DNA of 6,338 bases from Pseudomonadota bacterium. Its GTDB lineage: Bacteria; Pseudomonadota; Gammaproteobacteria; Xanthomonadales; Xanthomonadaceae. Position numbers and translations under genes: made by a program. Location of the stretch: positions 1 to 6,338 of the forward strand of contig JAEWLO010000036.1 in NCBI GenBank assembly GCA_023457475.1, given 5' to 3'. The notes below the pieces were generated by a model. It did no database searches, was not told the origin of the DNA, and was given only the letters and a program-made list of their open reading frames with translations. Shown here one piece after another: positions 5,267 through 6,338 of the stretch; within the stretch, counting starts at the first letter, position 1, and each line of letters opens with the position of its first letter.

Positions 5267-6338
5267 TCAGAAGTCGTAACGCAGTCCGATATTGCCTTCC
5301 AGAACCGTGCGTTCCTTCTGCCTGCTGCTTTCAAGATCGCGCGTGTAGTCGGCGACCGCGAACGCGCTGACGTTGCGGTTGAAGCGTGCCACCACTCCGA
5401 AGCCGGCCTCCAACGCACGCGCCCCCTGGGCATTGCCCAGGCGGTCGTCGCCGAAGTCGATCCGGTCGTTGCCGCTCAGTGTCTGCCAGTAGTTCAGCTT
5501 CAAATAGGGCTGCCAGCCGTTGCCGGCGATGTCGTAGTCGCCGGCCAGGCGCAGGCCGATGCGTCCCGTCCACGCGTTGTCGCTGGCAAAGTGCAGCGTC
5601 GAAACCCGGTCACGTGCGTCGTCGAGTGAGCCGCGCTGCCAGATCGCCTGCGCCTGCGGCTCCAGCCACCATGCCGACCGTCCCAGTTGCAGCGGTTTGC
5701 CCACTTCCAACGACGCGGTGGTGCCGTCGCCCCTGATGTCGATACCCAAGCCGCGGGACGACGTTGCATTGCCGTCGTAGCGGCTCTGCAGCACCACGGC
5801 GTCGAGGTAACCGCCGGCACTCCCGGCCCGCGTCCAGTACAGGCCGATGTGCTTGTCGTCCAGCCGTGTCTGGCCCACCCCGACATTCTCCCAACCGATC
5901 GCGAAACCGGTGACCCGCCCCTGGGCCCGCGTGCGTCCAAGAAACACGCCGAACTGATCGCGGCGGCGGTCGTCGGCATTGGCGTACAGGTCAAGCCCTG
6001 CCTGCAGGCCTGCCAGATCGCCATCGAAACCCGGTTCCGCGTCACCCTGCCAGCGCTGGTCGTGGCTCTGCCCGATCATCCGGGCCCAGGTGGCGCGGAT
6101 ACCGCCTTGTCCCGCCAGCACACGCTGTTCGCCCTGACGTTCGTGGAAGGTGCCCAGGCTGGCCAGGCTGGCTTCGCGCAACAGCGGCGGTACGACCGAG
6201 TAGAGTCCGGTCTCCAGCCGGTAGAGGGGAATGATGTCGCCCTGCGCGGGACGGGCGTCCGGCGTGGGCGGTACGGCCAGCGGTCCCGGGACAGCCGCCC
6301 CCCGGGGGGGTAGCGGCGGGCGGGGGTGCGCCGGCGCG
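5267..6338 (-). CDS. Type Va autotransporter, linker and C-terminal beta-barrel (5' end outside window)
   Basis: The translocator end of a self-secreting outer-membrane protein: the barrel inserts through the BAM complex and the N-terminal passenger is carried to the surface. I read 356 residues in frame from 6337 to the TGA at 5267, with no start in the window that I accept. A Pro/Ala-rich linker (about 1-34) is followed by GDIIPLYRLETGLYSVVPPLLREASLASLGTFHERQGEQR, the standard entry to the autotransporter domain. About 280 residues of alternating polar/hydrophobic, aromatic strands follow (for example WWLEPQAQAIW, GWQPYLKLNYW), ending in GLRYDF with the C-terminal Phe of the BAM signal. The passenger, and so the activity (esterase, protease, adhesin or other), cannot be told. 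A TTG at 6181 lies inside the conserved region and is not a start. A C/G homopolymer at 6298-6310 makes the frame upstream of it less certain. Confidence 0.93.
   Translation of the reverse strand, partial: APAHPRPPLPPRGAAVPGPLAVPPTPDARPAQGDIIPLYRLETGLYSVVPPLLREASLASLGTFHERQGEQRVLAGQGGIRATWARMIGQSHDQRWQGDAEPGFDGDLAGLQAGLDLYANADDRRRDQFGVFLGRTRAQGRVTGFAIGWENVGVGQTRLDDKHIGLYWTRAGSAGGYLDAVVLQSRYDGNATSSRGLGIDIRGDGTTASLEVGKPLQLGRSAWWLEPQAQAIWQRGSLDDARDRVSTLHFASDNAWTGRIGLRLAGDYDIAGNGWQPYLKLNYWQTLSGNDRIDFGDDRLGNAQGARALEAGFGVVARFNRNVSAFAVADYTRDLESSRQKERTVLEGNIGLRYDF

Noticed and set aside
6179..6181. TTG as a start for a free-standing 304-residue outer-membrane protein
   Set aside because: The conserved autotransporter entry sequence and a Pro-rich linker lie in frame upstream, so the protein continues beyond the window.
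5687..6313. Plus-strand open frame of 208 codons opposite the autotransporter barrel
   Set aside because: The minus strand carries the complete, motif-consistent barrel. The plus frame has no recognisable domain or start signal.
1..6338. Search by eye for CRISPR arrays, tRNA genes, insertion-sequence ends, integrase or toxin-antitoxin genes
   Set aside because: No spaced repeat array, cloverleaf, transposase motif or small paired genes were seen. All sizeable coding capacity is explained by five conserved genes.

Overview
The window looks like ordinary chromosome from a GC-rich gammaproteobacterium, most likely of the Xanthomonadaceae/Lysobacteraceae and perhaps Stenotrophomonas-like. That placement rests on the very high GC at third codon positions, the E. 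coli-type long CCA enzyme, the receptor's 'LDRVEVTGSR' type mature N-terminus and the overall protein style. No 16S or marker search was possible, so genus is an inference.

Layout from left to right. (1) Positions 3-1103, minus strand: the N-terminal 367 residues of a TonB-dependent outer-membrane receptor; its barrel runs off the left edge. (2) Positions 1104-1287: a 184-bp spacer with a perfect 8-bp inverted repeat and an 11-bp-period direct repeat, probably the receptor's control region. (3) Positions 1288-1692, minus strand: an ExbD-type energy-transducing protein without an ExbB next to it. (4) Positions 1693-1974: a divergent intergenic region with two strong dyad structures. (5) Positions 1975-3945, plus strand: a Slt70-type soluble lytic transglycosylase. 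(6) Positions 4015-5238, plus strand: cca, the CCA-adding tRNA nucleotidyltransferase with HD domain. (7) Positions 5267-6338, minus strand: the linker and complete C-terminal beta-barrel of a type Va autotransporter, whose passenger lies past the right edge. It converges on cca.

Functionally the window is an envelope neighbourhood plus one housekeeping gene. The receptor and ExbD belong to TonB-powered outer-membrane import, Slt trims peptidoglycan in the periplasm, and the autotransporter displays or secretes a passenger at the cell surface. Cca repairs and matures tRNA 3' ends in the cytoplasm. The plus-strand pair slt-cca is spaced by 69 bp. Both genes lack a clear Shine-Dalgarno and carry an AT-containing hexamer exactly six bases before ATG, which suggests leaderless transcripts.

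I found no mobile element, CRISPR array, tRNA or rRNA, and no convincing new multi-gene system. The observations most worth a second look are the leaderless-type starts, the orphan exbD beside a receptor, the structured intergenic regions, and a C/G homopolymer in the autotransporter linker that makes the upstream reading frame uncertain.
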